Assembly: GCA_964563545.1 (NCBI GenBank)
Contig: CAZLXB010000015.1
Location: 1-48,650 of the forward strand
Source of the DNA: Casp-actino8 sp964563545
Lineage (GTDB): Bacteria; Actinomycetota; Acidimicrobiia; Acidimicrobiales; Ilumatobacteraceae
DNA length: 48,650 nucleotides
Direction: 5' to 3'
The translations under genes were made by a program, and so were the position numbers. Shown piece by piece: positions 1 to 10,242 of the stretch. The notes under the pieces were generated by a model. The model saw only the letters and a program-made list of their open reading frames with translations. It was not told where the DNA came from and did not search any database. Every line of letters begins with the position of its first letter. The first letter of the stretch is position 1.

Positions 1-990
1 TCAGCGCGCGTTGTCGCCGAAGCGGTACTCGTAGGTGAGCGTGTCGAGTCGCTGCTTGAGTTCGCCGTCGAGTGGTGTCGAAACGGCGGCGACGGCGTCG
101 GCCAGTTGTTCGGGACGACTCGCTCCGATGATGGGCGATGTGATCACCGGATTGGCCAGCACCCACTGCACCGCCAAGGTCGCCATCGACACGTCGGCCT
201 CGGCCGCGATCTCGCCGATGGGCGCCAGCGAGTCGAACATCCGGTCGTGCCAATAGCGCTCCTGATAACGGCCGGCCGCGTAGCCGAGCGTGAATCGAGT
301 GCCCTCGGTGGGTGACCCCGGCTTGTGCTTGCCGGTCAGGAACCCACCGGCCAGCGGGTTGTACGGGATCACCGCGGTCTTCTCGTCGGCACAGAGCGGG
401 AAGAGTTCGCGCTCGTTCTCGCGGAAGAGCAGGTTGTAACGCGGCTGGATGCATTCGAACCGGCTGACCCCGAGCACCTCGGAACGTCCGATGGAGCGGG
501 CGAGTTGATAGGCGAGATAGTTGGAGCAGCCGAGGTATCGCACCTTGCCCGACGTGACCAGATCGTGCAACGCGAGCATGGTCTCGTCGATGGGGGTGTC
601 GGCATCCCACGAGTGCACTTGATAGAGGTCGATGTAGTCGGTCTGCAGGCGACGCAACGATGCCTCGACGGCGCGCATGATGTTCTTGCGCGAGTTGCCA
701 CTGTCCCACGGCTTGCGCCCAGTGGGGAAGAAGCACTTGGTGGCCACGATGAATTCGTCGCGGCGCCCTTTCATCCACCGACCGACGATCTCCTCGGTGC
801 GACCGAAGAGATCGGGCGGCGCACCGAGCGGATACACATCGGCGGTGTCGATGAAGTCGATACCGGCGGCGTTGGCCGCATCGAGGATCGCGCGCGAGGT
901 TTCCTCGTCGCACTGGTAGCCGAAGGTCATGGTGCCGAGACAGAGTCGCGACACCTTCAGGCCGGTACGGCCGAAGGGAACGTGATGCAT
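1..990 (-). CDS. Aldo/keto reductase
   Basis: Probable NAD(P)H-dependent oxidoreductase acting on an aldehyde or ketone in the cytoplasm; the substrate cannot be read from sequence. The 329-residue length is normal for the family. The catalytic tetrad is visible as Asp48, Tyr53, Lys85 (in ATKC) and His126 (in QVHSWD), and the N-terminal GRTGLKVSRLCLGTMTFG is typical of the YghZ/Tas-like branch. The ATG at 988-990 is chosen because a TAGGGT hexamer lies 6 bases before it, suggesting a leaderless transcript. The stop codon is the first three bases of the window, so the gene is complete. It appears to be monocistronic in what can be seen. Confidence 0.93.
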   Translation of the reverse strand: MHHVPFGRTGLKVSRLCLGTMTFGYQCDEETSRAILDAANAAGIDFIDTADVYPLGAPPDLFGRTEEIVGRWMKGRRDEFIVATKCFFPTGRKPWDSGNSRKNIMRAVEASLRRLQTDYIDLYQVHSWDADTPIDETMLALHDLVTSGKVRYLGCSNYLAYQLARSIGRSEVLGVSRFECIQPRYNLLFRENERELFPLCADEKTAVIPYNPLAGGFLTGKHKPGSPTEGTRFTLGYAAGRYQERYWHDRMFDSLAPIGEIAAEADVSMATLAVQWVLANPVITSPIIGASRPEQLADAVAAVSTPLDGELKQRLDTLTYEYRFGDNAR

Positions 991-996
991 GGTGCG

Positions 997-1002
997 ACCC
1001 TA
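997..1002 (-). promoter_or_regulatory. -10 box of the aldo/keto reductase gene
   Basis: TAGGGT read on the minus strand, followed by six bases (CGCACC) and then the ATG. No Shine-Dalgarno is present, so transcription probably starts at or next to the start codon. Confidence 0.5.
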
Positions 1003-1024
1003 GGTCGCGACGACGTCGGGTTGG

Positions 1025-2269
1025 TCAGCGAGTGCTGAGCCAGGCGGCGATCTGTGAATCGACGACGTCGAGGATCGACAACGCGGCCACTTCCCAGTCG
1101 ACGGCGTGCAGACCCCACTCAGGCGAGAGATCTCCACGGATGTCATCGGCGCGGGCATCGGAGGGATCGCCGTTCACGGTGACTTCCAGGTAGTGGAATC
1201 CGTCGCGACTCATGCATTCGGCGGTCAGGAGTCCGGGGAAACCAACGAACGGGGTGCTGATCTGCGTGAGCCCCGAACCATCGGTGTAGGCCCATTCGGC
1301 GGTGCGGAAGGCCGAGATGAGATCGCCCTTGCCGCCGCCGAGCGCAGCCGGGTTGGTGCAACCGGCTTCCTGGCCGGCGACTTCCGGTTCGCCCATGCGG
1401 GCGGCGCGACCGAAGTACGAATTGGCCGGCGGGGTGGCGGTGCTACGGAACGTCGCGTACGTCATGACACAGCCGGCCTGATCGGCGCTGGTGCAAAGCG
1501 GGATGTTGTCGAGTGTTCCACCCACGGCCTCGCCGGTGGGCACGGCCAACGAGCCACCGAGCAGGATTCCCGAAACGATGAGATCGCGCTGAGCCGGGTC
1601 GGGATCGATCACGTTCTCGAGCAAGCGGATGAGCTGTCCGGTGCCCTGTGAGTGACCGAGCAGGATCACACCGCGACCGTTGTTGTAATTGGCGAGGTAG
1701 TGCTTCCACGCGTCGACGACGTCGTCGTAGGGGATCATCCAGCCGGTGGCGCGGTCACCTTCCACCAACCCGAAGAGCGCGGCCAGAGTGACGCTGCGGT
1801 AGGTGGGCGCGAACATGCGGCACACCGACGACAGGCGTGCGGCCTGCTCGAAGGCGACTTCGCGCTCGCGGCCGGCGATCAGATCGGAGTTGAAGGTCTG
1901 ATCATCACTCGACGTCGGATACAAGTAGAAGCAGTCGACCGGCGCATCGGGGACGGGGCCAAAGGGGAGGACTTCCGTCGTACCGTCGGTGTTCACGAGC
2001 GTGACGCTCGTGTCGTCGTCGCAGGTGTCCTCGGTCTCGGGGTGGCACGTCCAATGGGCTAGATCGCTGTAGGTCTCGCTCGTGTATTCGCCGACGACCG
2101 AGATCGGCTCGGCGGGAGCGGGTTCGGTGGTGGGGGCATCCGTGCTCGGAGCCTCCGAGACCGCCGTCGATGAATCCGAGATGGCCGAGTCGGTGTTGGA
2201 CGAATCGTCACCACCGCACGATGCGATGACGAATCCGGTGACGACGAGGGCCGAGGCGATGCGCTTCAT
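1025..2269 (-). CDS. DUF3089 alpha/beta-hydrolase-like lipoprotein
   Basis: Predicted exported lipoprotein of unknown substrate. The N-terminus has a Lys-Arg start, a hydrophobic core and a lipobox ending at Cys18 (FVIASC), followed by a low-complexity Ser/Thr/Pro/Ala linker to about residue 55. The rest matches the DUF3089 pattern as I remember it: DCFYLYPTSS, then RMFAPTYR, then a nucleophile elbow GHSQGTGQLI typical of serine hydrolases. Two candidate disulfide regions (CTSADQAGC and later Cys) fit an extracytoplasmic location. The start at 2269 is supported by a TACTTT hexamer six bases upstream. A lipase or esterase role is only an inference from the GHSQG motif. Confidence 0.85.
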   Translation of the reverse strand: MKRIASALVVTGFVIASCGGDDSSNTDSAISDSSTAVSEAPSTDAPTTEPAPAEPISVVGEYTSETYSDLAHWTCHPETEDTCDDDTSVTLVNTDGTTEVLPFGPVPDAPVDCFYLYPTSSDDQTFNSDLIAGREREVAFEQAARLSSVCRMFAPTYRSVTLAALFGLVEGDRATGWMIPYDDVVDAWKHYLANYNNGRGVILLGHSQGTGQLIRLLENVIDPDPAQRDLIVSGILLGGSLAVPTGEAVGGTLDNIPLCTSADQAGCVMTYATFRSTATPPANSYFGRAARMGEPEVAGQEAGCTNPAALGGGKGDLISAFRTAEWAYTDGSGLTQISTPFVGFPGLLTAECMSRDGFHYLEVTVNGDPSDARADDIRGDLSPEWGLHAVDWEVAALSILDVVDSQIAAWLSTR

Positions 2270-2275
2270 GTCGCC

Positions 2276-2281
2276 AAAGTA
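2276..2281 (-). promoter_or_regulatory. -10 box of the DUF3089 lipoprotein gene
   Basis: TACTTT on the minus strand, six bases (GGCGAC) before the ATG. Same leaderless geometry as at many other starts in the window. Confidence 0.5.
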
Positions 2282-2325
2282 CAGAAGCCCGGTTCCCGAT
2301 GCGGAGTCCTGCTAGTGATGAACGG

Positions 2326-3165
2326 ATGGAGATTCTCCTCGCTGCTGCAGCCGCCTGTGTGTACGGACTCGGTGATTTCTGCGGTGGGCGGGCGACGCGC
2401 CGATTCGACAGCTTCGCCGTCACTTTGGTGGGGCAGATCTTCAGTCTGATTCTTCTGGGCGGCGCGCTCGTCGTCCTCGGCGATCCGGTTCCCGGCGGTC
2501 GGGACTGGATGTGGGGAGCCATCGGTGGTGCCGGTGGATTCGTCGGACTCGGTCTCCTCTACTTCGCTTTGGCCCGCGGCTCGATGACCGTGGTCGCGCC
2601 GCTCACGGCGGTCGTGAGTGCAGTCGTGCCCCTTGCCTCGGGTATCGGATTCGGCGAACGTCCATCGCTCGTGGCCTATATCGGCGTCGTGGCCGCGCTC
2701 GCGGGCATCACATTGGTGACCGGAGCGGTGGGAACTCCGCACACCAGGACTCAGCCCTTCATCGTCGTGGTGTCGATCGTGTCGGGCGCCGGCTTCGGCT
2801 GGATGTTCACATGTCTCGATCGCACCTCGGAGGCTTCCGGCATGTGGCCTCTGCTCGCTGCGCGTCTCGCTTCGATCTCGCTCGCCGTCATCGTGCTCGT
2901 GTGGCGACGCCCACCCGGATTGTCGGTCAAGTCGGTGCCGGCTCTTGCGCTCCTGGCTGGCATCTTCGACATGGGTGCCAATCTCTTGTTCGTGGCCGCC
3001 AACCGCGAGGGGATGTTGTCGTTGGTCGCGGTGATCACCGCGCTCTATCCGGTCAGCACGATCGTGCTCGCCATGCGGCTCGACCGGGAGCGGGTCACGC
3101 GATCGCAGGCCTGGGGCATGGCCTGCGCCGGCCTGGCCCTGGCCTTGGTTTCGCTCGGTCGCTGA
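2326..3165 (+). CDS. EamA/DMT-family transporter
   Basis: Integral membrane protein with about ten predicted transmembrane helices arranged as two EamA repeats (roughly residues 1-135 and 145-279), typical of drug/metabolite transporters. The substrate is unknown. I chose the ATG at 2326 over the in-frame ATG at 2299: the shorter form begins MEILLAAAAACVYGLGDF, which places the first helix at the N-terminus as usual, and the extra nine residues are polar. A weak hexamer TAGTGA lies seven bases before 2326. Length is 279 residues, slightly under the usual 290-300. The gene ends 8 bases before the icd -10 box. Confidence 0.88.
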   Translation: MEILLAAAAACVYGLGDFCGGRATRRFDSFAVTLVGQIFSLILLGGALVVLGDPVPGGRDWMWGAIGGAGGFVGLGLLYFALARGSMTVVAPLTAVVSAVVPLASGIGFGERPSLVAYIGVVAALAGITLVTGAVGTPHTRTQPFIVVVSIVSGAGFGWMFTCLDRTSEASGMWPLLAARLASISLAVIVLVWRRPPGLSVKSVPALALLAGIFDMGANLLFVAANREGMLSLVAVITALYPVSTIVLAMRLDRERVTRSQAWGMACAGLALALVSLGR

Positions 3166-3172
3166 GGTCGAG

Positions 3173-3178
3173 TAGGAT
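3173..3178 (+). promoter_or_regulatory. -10 box of icd
   Basis: TAGGAT just after the transporter gene. Transcription would start near 3185 and give a leader of about 55 bases that carries a Shine-Dalgarno. No convincing -35 was seen. Confidence 0.5.
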
Positions 3179-3195
3179 ACAAGTCCAAGACAAGT
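3179..3195 (+). promoter_or_regulatory. Candidate operator ACAAGT-N5-ACAAGT at icd
   Basis: Sequence ACAAGTCCAAGACAAGT. It begins at the base after the -10 box and covers the predicted transcription start, a classic repressor position. The two ACAAGT copies are 11 bases apart, one helical turn. The inner GTC-CAA-GAC is also a short inverted repeat of the GT...AC type bound by many GntR/HutC proteins. The site matches the one at 17337-17353 at 14 of 17 positions. Confidence 0.5.
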
Positions 3196-3240
3196 GGACC
3201 TGCCCCGATGGACGGGCGGGCCGATGAGGAGCGGTGCAAC

Positions 3241-4458
3241 ATGGCCAAGATCAAGGTGGACAATCCGGTCGTCGAACTCGACGGCGACGAGATGACGCGC
3301 ATCATCTGGCAGTTCATCAAGGACCGCCTGATCCTCCCGTACCTCGATGTGAACCTCGAGTACTACGACCTCGGCATGGAGTACCGCGATCAGACCGACG
3401 ATCAGGTCACGATCGACGCCGCCAACGCGATCCTGAAGCACGGCGTGGGCGTGAAGTGCGCGACCATCACCCCTGACGAAGCCCGCGTCGAAGAATTCAA
3501 GTTGAAGAAGATGTGGAAGTCGCCCAACGGCACGATCCGCAACATCCTCGGCGGTGTCGTGTTCCGCGAACCGATCATCTGCAACAACATCCCGCGTCTC
3601 GTTCCGGGCTGGACCAAGCCCATCGTGATCGGCCGTCACGCGCACGGCGATCAGTACAAGGCCACCGACTTCAAGGTGCCGGGTGCGGGAACCGTGACCC
3701 TCACGTACACCCCGGCCGATGGCGGTGCCCCCATGGAGTTCGAAGTCGCCAAGTTCGGCAAGGACGGCGGCGTCACCATGGGCATGTACAACTTCAACGA
3801 CAGCATCCGTGATTTCGCACGCGCGTCCTTCCGGTACGGCCTCGCCCGCAACTACCCGGTGTACATGAGCACCAAGAACACGATCCTGAAGGCCTACGAC
3901 GGCCAGTTCAAGGACCTGTTCCAGGAAGTCTTCGACGCCGAGTTCAAGAAGGACTTCGACGCCAAGGGCCTCACCTACGAGCACCGTCTCATCGACGACA
4001 TGGTCGCCTGCGCCATGAAGTGGGAGGGCGGCTACGTCTGGGCCTGCAAGAACTACGACGGCGATGTGCAGAGTGACACCGTGGCCCAGGGTTACGGCTC
4101 GCTCGGACTCATGACCTCGGTTCTCATGACCCCCGACGGACGCACTGTCGAGGCCGAAGCCGCTCACGGCACGGTGACGCGTCACTACCGCGAGCATCAG
4201 AAGGGCAACAAGACCTCGACCAACCCGATCGCATCGGTGTACGCCTGGACGGGCGGTCTGAAGCACCGCGGCAAACTCGACAACAATCCCAAGCTCATCG
4301 AGTTCGCCGAAAACCTCGAGAAGGTCTGCGTGGAGAGTGTCGAGGCCGGTGAGATGACCAAGGACCTCGCGATCCTGATCTCCAAGGATCAGCCGTGGCT
4401 GACCACCGAGGATTACCTCGCGGCCCTCGATCGTCGCCTGCAACAGAAGATGGGCTGA
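3241..4458 (+). CDS. icd: Isocitrate dehydrogenase, NADP-dependent (eukaryote-like homodimeric type)
   Basis: Oxidatively decarboxylates isocitrate to 2-oxoglutarate in the TCA cycle. The 405-residue chain reads like human IDH1/IDH2 rather than E. coli Icd: VVELDGDEMTRIIW near the N-terminus, the substrate-binding segment SPNGTIRNILGGVVFREPI, then YGLARNYPVYMSTKNTILKAYDG, IDDMVACAMKWEGGYVWACKNYDGDVQSD, and EAAHGTVTRHYREHQKG in the NADP region. The start is the ATG at 3241, preceded at 9 bases by GAGGAG (3226-3231). The open frame extends 11 codons further upstream but that part has no homology. This is one of few genes here with a clear leader and Shine-Dalgarno. Regulation by the operator at 3179-3195 is inferred. 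Confidence 0.97.
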   Translation: MAKIKVDNPVVELDGDEMTRIIWQFIKDRLILPYLDVNLEYYDLGMEYRDQTDDQVTIDAANAILKHGVGVKCATITPDEARVEEFKLKKMWKSPNGTIRNILGGVVFREPIICNNIPRLVPGWTKPIVIGRHAHGDQYKATDFKVPGAGTVTLTYTPADGGAPMEFEVAKFGKDGGVTMGMYNFNDSIRDFARASFRYGLARNYPVYMSTKNTILKAYDGQFKDLFQEVFDAEFKKDFDAKGLTYEHRLIDDMVACAMKWEGGYVWACKNYDGDVQSDTVAQGYGSLGLMTSVLMTPDGRTVEAEAAHGTVTRHYREHQKGNKTSTNPIASVYAWTGGLKHRGKLDNNPKLIEFAENLEKVCVESVEAGEMTKDLAILISKDQPWLTTEDYLAALDRRLQQKMG

Positions 4459-4476
4459 CCTCGGTCGACCTTCTGC

Positions 4477-4482
4477 CACACT
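4477..4482 (+). promoter_or_regulatory. Weak -10 box of the quinone oxidoreductase gene
   Basis: CACACT, six bases before the ATG at 4489. It deviates from TANNNT only in the first base. Confidence 0.3.
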
Positions 4483-4488
4483 GGCTCC

Positions 4489-5481
4489 ATGCGTGCCGTC
4501 GTTCTGAGAAGTCATGGCGGGCCCGAGGTCCTCGGCTTCGAGGACGTTCCCGATCCCGTTCCCGGACCCGATGAGGTTCTGGTCCGAATCGTCGCCACGG
4601 CTCTGAACCGCGCCGACATCCTGCAACGCATGGGTGGTTATCCCGATCCGCGAGGTGGACTCGCGCTCGAGATCCCGGGTCTCGAGTTCTGCGGGGTCGT
4701 GGCGGGAGTGGGCGCGCGAGTGTCCTCGTGGAAGATCGGTGATCAGGTGATGGCCATCGAGGCCGGTGGCGCGTATGCCGAACTCATCTGCACTCACGAG
4801 CGGCAACTCATGCCCGTTCCGGCTGGTGTGGCCTTGGCCGATGCCGCGGCGATTCCCGAGGTGTTCCTCACCGCGTGGGACGCGCTGGTCGTTCAAGGTG
4901 GACTCACGTCGGGCCGATGGGCACTCGTGCACGCCGGGGCTTCGGGTGTGGGAACCGCCGCCATCCAGATCGCCAAGGCCATCGGCGCGCGCATCGCGGT
5001 CACGTGTTCGGCCGCCAAGGTCGAGGCCTGTCGGGCCCTCGGCGCCGACGTCGTGGCGGAGCGCTCACCGCACGATTGGTTGGCCGATGTGCAACGCGCG
5101 GTGCCGTCCGGTTTCGACGTGGTACTCGATGTGGTGGGCGGCGACGAAGTCGATCGCAATCTGCGCGCCGTGGCCACCAAGGGCACGATCGTGCAAGTGG
5201 GTCTGATGGGCGGCGGATCCACCAACGTGAATGTGGGCTTGCTTCTCGCCAAGCGTCTGCGTTGGATCGGCACCACTTTGCGGGCCCGGCCGATCGAGGA
5301 AAAGGTCGCGGTGACCCAGAGGTTCATCCGCGAGGTTCTTCCGTTGTTTGCGTCCGGCTCCTTGCGACCGGTGATCGATCGGCGTTATCCGTTCGCCGAG
5401 ATCGCCGCGGCGCAAGAGGCGATGGCGCAGAACGCCAACACCGGCAAGATCCTGATCGACATCTCACCCGAGCATGGCTGA
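4489..5481 (+). CDS. NAD(P)H:quinone oxidoreductase, PIG3-like MDR family
   Basis: Zinc-free medium-chain dehydrogenase/reductase of 330 residues, close in pattern to the PIG3 quinone oxidoreductases: ALNRADILQRMGGYPDP at about 38-54, the GroES-like fold, and a nucleotide-binding motif HAGASGVGTAAIQIAKA starting near residue 148. No catalytic or structural zinc cysteines are present. Probable role is NADPH-dependent reduction of quinones or enones. It overlaps the next gene by 8 bases (ATGGCTGA), so the two are probably translated in a coupled way, although no shared function is obvious. Confidence 0.9.
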   Translation: MRAVVLRSHGGPEVLGFEDVPDPVPGPDEVLVRIVATALNRADILQRMGGYPDPRGGLALEIPGLEFCGVVAGVGARVSSWKIGDQVMAIEAGGAYAELICTHERQLMPVPAGVALADAAAIPEVFLTAWDALVVQGGLTSGRWALVHAGASGVGTAAIQIAKAIGARIAVTCSAAKVEACRALGADVVAERSPHDWLADVQRAVPSGFDVVLDVVGGDEVDRNLRAVATKGTIVQVGLMGGGSTNVNVGLLLAKRLRWIGTTLRARPIEEKVAVTQRFIREVLPLFASGSLRPVIDRRYPFAEIAAAQEAMAQNANTGKILIDISPEHG

Positions 5482-7441
5482 TCCGTCGGCCACGACGAGT
5501 CGTGGCATGGCCCATCATCCCGGACTGGACGGCGTTCGCGCCTCGGCCCTCATCATGATCATGCTCTTCCACGCGAATCCGGACTGGATTCCCGGTGGGT
5601 TCATCAGCGTGTCGCTTTTCTTCACGCTGTCGGGCTACCTCATCACGTCGCTGTTGGTCTTCGAGGGCGAGGCGAACGGGCGCATTTCGTTGCGCGACTT
5701 CTGGTCGCGGCGACTCCGCCGATTGGCCCCGGCCGCGCTCGTGGCTCTGCTGGTGGTGGTCGTCCTCTCGACGTGGTTGAGCACCGGGGTCGAGCAGGGG
5801 CGGATCCGTGGCGATGCCGTGTCGGCGGCGGTGTACGTGGCCAACTGGCGCTCGATCTCGTCGGGACACTCGTACGCCGAGATCTTCGCCGATGCCAGTC
5901 CGCTCCAGCATCTGTGGTCGTTGTCGATCGAGGAGCAGCTGTACATCCTGGTGCCACTCATGGTCGCGGTCGGATTCGCCGTCGGCTTGCGTCGACGGGG
6001 GATCGGGTTCGTGTTCGTGGGTGCATCGGCCTTGTCGGTGTTGGCATCGGTACTGGCCCATGGGCACGATCGCATCTATTACGGCACCGACACCCGCGCC
6101 GTCGAGCTCTTCGCCGGGGCGGCTCTCGCGTGTTTCCTCGGACCACGCCTCGAGCGTTGGGCCAAGGGGAGTTTCCGGTGGCCGCTCACGTTGCTCGTGA
6201 TTCCACTCGTCCTCTTCATCTGGTTCTCGCGAATCGTCGACTTCCAGTCGTCGTGGCTCTACACCGGACTTCTCGGCTCGTTCGCCTTGTTGAACGTCGT
6301 GTTCTGTATCGGTGCCGTGGTGCCCGGGCCGATGCGGTGGATCATGTCGTTGCCACCGCTCACGTTGATGGGACGCATGAGTTATGGCATCTACCTCGCG
6401 CACTGGCCGGTGTACGTGTGGGTCGACGAGGACCTCGTGGGCATCGCCGGCTGGCCGCTGCTCGCGGTGCGCGTTCTCATCACCTTCGCCATTGCCGGTC
6501 TCATGTATCGGTTGGTGGAGCAGCCGATCCGGAGTCGTCGGATCCTGAACTCGAATCGCCGGGCCCTTGGGGTCCTGCTCGCCACGTTCGCCGTGGTGAT
6601 CGCCCTCCCGCTCGTGGTGCTGGCTCACCCGGGTTCGCAGGTGGTCACCGACACGCGAGTGCTCGCAACCGTGCCCGATGCGGCGGCGAACGGGAGTCCG
6701 GCGGAGGAGGGAGACGGTGCCTTGAACCTTCTCGTGATCGGCGACTCGAGTGCCGAGAACGTGGCCCTCGCGCTGGCCAACGCATCCGACGGATCACTCG
6801 GTGTGATCTCCGGTGGTGTTCTCGGGTGTCCTCTGCAGAAGGTCTCCTTGGTGTACCGACGCATCGACGAGAACCAGACGACCGACTACTGCCCGGACAA
6901 CGTCGCCTTGGTCGCACGACACGCCGACGACATCGACGCATTGCTCATCGTGGCGAGTGTGGCCAACCAGTGGGATTACCAACCCCTCGGCTCGACCGAT
7001 CGGATCGTCGTGGGCTCGGACCGCTACCGGAGAGATCTCGACGATTTCGTCGCCTCTTTGCACGATGTGCTCGACGTCCGGGGTGTGCCGATTCTGGTGT
7101 TGGAATCACCACGGGTGGGTGACGAGCCGATGATGAACGGTGACACCGCCGAGCCGCGTGCCGCCTGGAATCGTGTGATGAACGAGTGGAATGCCACGTC
7201 GTCGGTGGCCGTCGTTCCCTACGACGATCTGCTTGCCGATCCCGAATCCGATGAAGGGCGCGCCCAACGGCCCGATGGAACGCACCTCGAAGAGAATTTC
7301 GGAGAGGAACTCGCGCGCGGTCACCTGATTCCGCGAATACGCGAGGTCTACACCCGCACGATCGGCGAGATGATCGAAGCCGGATGCATCACCGTGTCCG
7401 GCGAATCACTCGATCCCGCTTCGTGTCGCGTCAGTCCGTGA
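5474..7441 (+). CDS. Acyltransferase-3 family membrane protein with C-terminal SGNH domain
   Basis: Probable O-acetyl- or O-acyltransferase of the OafA type that modifies a cell-surface glycan or peptidoglycan. Residues about 15-390 form the multi-pass acyltransferase-3 domain: GLDGVRASALIMIMLFHA, FFTLSGYLITSLL, and HLWSLSIEEQLYILVP. After a linker, the extracytoplasmic SGNH hydrolase-like domain begins near residue 415 with VIGDSSAENV and ends with the Asp-His block RPDGTHLEE near residue 600. Total length is 655. The start overlaps the upstream stop by 8 bases with no Shine-Dalgarno. The 3-prime end overlaps the convergent molybdo-enzyme gene by 11 bases. A paralogue lies at 18110-20224. 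Confidence 0.9.
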   Translation: MADPSATTSRGMAHHPGLDGVRASALIMIMLFHANPDWIPGGFISVSLFFTLSGYLITSLLVFEGEANGRISLRDFWSRRLRRLAPAALVALLVVVVLSTWLSTGVEQGRIRGDAVSAAVYVANWRSISSGHSYAEIFADASPLQHLWSLSIEEQLYILVPLMVAVGFAVGLRRRGIGFVFVGASALSVLASVLAHGHDRIYYGTDTRAVELFAGAALACFLGPRLERWAKGSFRWPLTLLVIPLVLFIWFSRIVDFQSSWLYTGLLGSFALLNVVFCIGAVVPGPMRWIMSLPPLTLMGRMSYGIYLAHWPVYVWVDEDLVGIAGWPLLAVRVLITFAIAGLMYRLVEQPIRSRRILNSNRRALGVLLATFAVVIALPLVVLAHPGSQVVTDTRVLATVPDAAANGSPAEEGDGALNLLVIGDSSAENVALALANASDGSLGVISGGVLGCPLQKVSLVYRRIDENQTTDYCPDNVALVARHADDIDALLIVASVANQWDYQPLGSTDRIVVGSDRYRRDLDDFVASLHDVLDVRGVPILVLESPRVGDEPMMNGDTAEPRAAWNRVMNEWNATSSVAVVPYDDLLADPESDEGRAQRPDGTHLEENFGEELARGHLIPRIREVYTRTIGEMIEAGCITVSGESLDPASCRVSP

Positions 7442-8972
7442 CCCGGAACGTGCGGCTGTGCCAGCCGGTGGCGCCGTCCGGAGCCGGTGCCCGCTGTTCG
7501 GACGTCTGCACGTAGCCACCCCGATCCGTGGCCCGCACCGTGATCCGATGTTCACCCGGAGTCGCGTCCCAGTCGAGGATCCATTGGCGCCAGGTGTCGT
7601 TGCTCACGTCCTTGCTGAGTTCGGCTTCCTGCCATGCGCCGTCGTCGATACGCACCTCGACCCGTTCGATGCCGGTGTGGGTCGCCCAAGCCACACCCGC
7701 GAATCGGAAGGTTCCGGCGGGTACGCGTTCGCCGACTCGGGGCACGTCGATGCGTGATTGGGTCTTGATCGGTGCCAGCCGCGACCATCCGAGTGGAACC
7801 CAATAACCCACGTCGTCGGCCCACGTGGTGAGTTCGATCGACGAGAGCCACTTGGTGGCCGAGACGTAGCCGTAGAGACCCGGCACGATGAGACGGGCCG
7901 GGAATCCGTGTTCGAACGGCAGTGACTCGCCGTTCATTCCGATGGCGATCATGGCGTCACGTCCATCGCGGGCGACCTCGACCGGGAATCCACTCGTCCA
8001 GCCGTCGATGCTGCGGCTGAAGAGTTGTTCGGCCTCGGGTCGGACTCCGACTTCGTCGAGCAGGTCGGCGAGAAGTACGCCCTGCCACACGGCGTTGCCC
8101 ACGTAGCGCCCACCGACTTCGTTCGAGACGCACGCGATGGTGATCATGCGCTCCACCTGTGGTCGGTTCGCGAGGTCGTCGTACGTGAGCACCAATGGTT
8201 GGTCGACCAGTCCGCCGATCGAGAGGCTCCACTTGTCGACCGTCGTGTAAGGGATGGAGAGCGCGGTGTCGATGTGATAGAAGTCGCCGACCGGGGTGAT
8301 GAACGGTTCGGTGGGGTGGAACCCTTCATCGATCAGCGGCGTGCTCGGATCGTCGACCGCCGGTAGCGCGTTCGGTACCGCAGCCACGTAGTCATCTCGA
8401 CGTTGGCGCGAGATGACCCGACCGACGACGCCGGTCGCCGCTGCCGCGGCACCGATCGTTGCCGTGGTCCGAAAGAAACGTCGACGATCCCAGCCGAGTG
8501 GCGCCCGCGACTCGTGCGGTGTCCGCCGATCCCACCAACGCGTCGACCAACGGTCGGTCACGATCGCGTAGGCGGCAATGCCTCCCGCAATGCCGATCCA
8601 CGGAGCGAGGTGGGCGGTGAGTCCGTGGCCGGGTCGTTCCGACAGCGCTCCCGAACCGAGGATGGCGAACACAAGCGAGCCGAAGACGAAACGACGGAAC
8701 CTCTCGACACTCACCGCACCGAGGAGACACGAGGCGAGGGCCAGAACGACGTAGATGCCACCGCGCAGGACGGCCTTGTCGGCCGTCTCGAAGGTCTGGA
8801 TGGCCCACTCCTTCAACCACGCCGGAGTGCGATCGATGAACGAACTTCCGACCGCGTCGATCGGGGACGCAGTGTCGGCCACGGCCGATGTGGCGATACC
8901 GATGGCGACGGCAAATCCGCCGCTGACGAGTCCGGCGACGGCGGCGAGCCTTCGCGGAAGGCGCTGGCTCAC
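7431..8972 (-). CDS. Membrane-anchored molybdopterin-dependent oxidoreductase (sulfite-oxidase fold)
   Basis: Residues 1-140 contain about four transmembrane helices. A twin-arginine-like stretch RRRFFRTTATIGAAAAATG follows (about 163-181), then the Moco-binding domain with the expected cysteine in IACVSNEVGG, and a C-terminal Ig-like dimerisation domain from about residue 405. This resembles actinobacterial proteins such as M. tuberculosis Rv0218 as I recall them. The substrate is unknown; sulfite or methionine sulfoxide are only family precedents. I prefer the GTG at 8972, which lies 4 bases after the citrate synthase stop and gives 513 residues. A GTG at 9017 would add 15 residues and overlap gltA by 41 bases. 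Probably co-transcribed with gltA. Confidence 0.88.
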   Translation of the reverse strand: MSQRLPRRLAAVAGLVSGGFAVAIGIATSAVADTASPIDAVGSSFIDRTPAWLKEWAIQTFETADKAVLRGGIYVVLALASCLLGAVSVERFRRFVFGSLVFAILGSGALSERPGHGLTAHLAPWIGIAGGIAAYAIVTDRWSTRWWDRRTPHESRAPLGWDRRRFFRTTATIGAAAAATGVVGRVISRQRRDDYVAAVPNALPAVDDPSTPLIDEGFHPTEPFITPVGDFYHIDTALSIPYTTVDKWSLSIGGLVDQPLVLTYDDLANRPQVERMITIACVSNEVGGRYVGNAVWQGVLLADLLDEVGVRPEAEQLFSRSIDGWTSGFPVEVARDGRDAMIAIGMNGESLPFEHGFPARLIVPGLYGYVSATKWLSSIELTTWADDVGYWVPLGWSRLAPIKTQSRIDVPRVGERVPAGTFRFAGVAWATHTGIERVEVRIDDGAWQEAELSKDVSNDTWRQWILDWDATPGEHRITVRATDRGGYVQTSEQRAPAPDGATGWHSRTFRVTD

Positions 8973-8976
8973 TTCG

Positions 8977-10242
<1,266 letters not shown>

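Noticed and set aside
2266..4932. Open frame of 888 codons antisense to the transporter, icd and part of the quinone oxidoreductase gene
   Set aside because: It spans three real genes on the other strand, has shadow-frame composition and no start signal.
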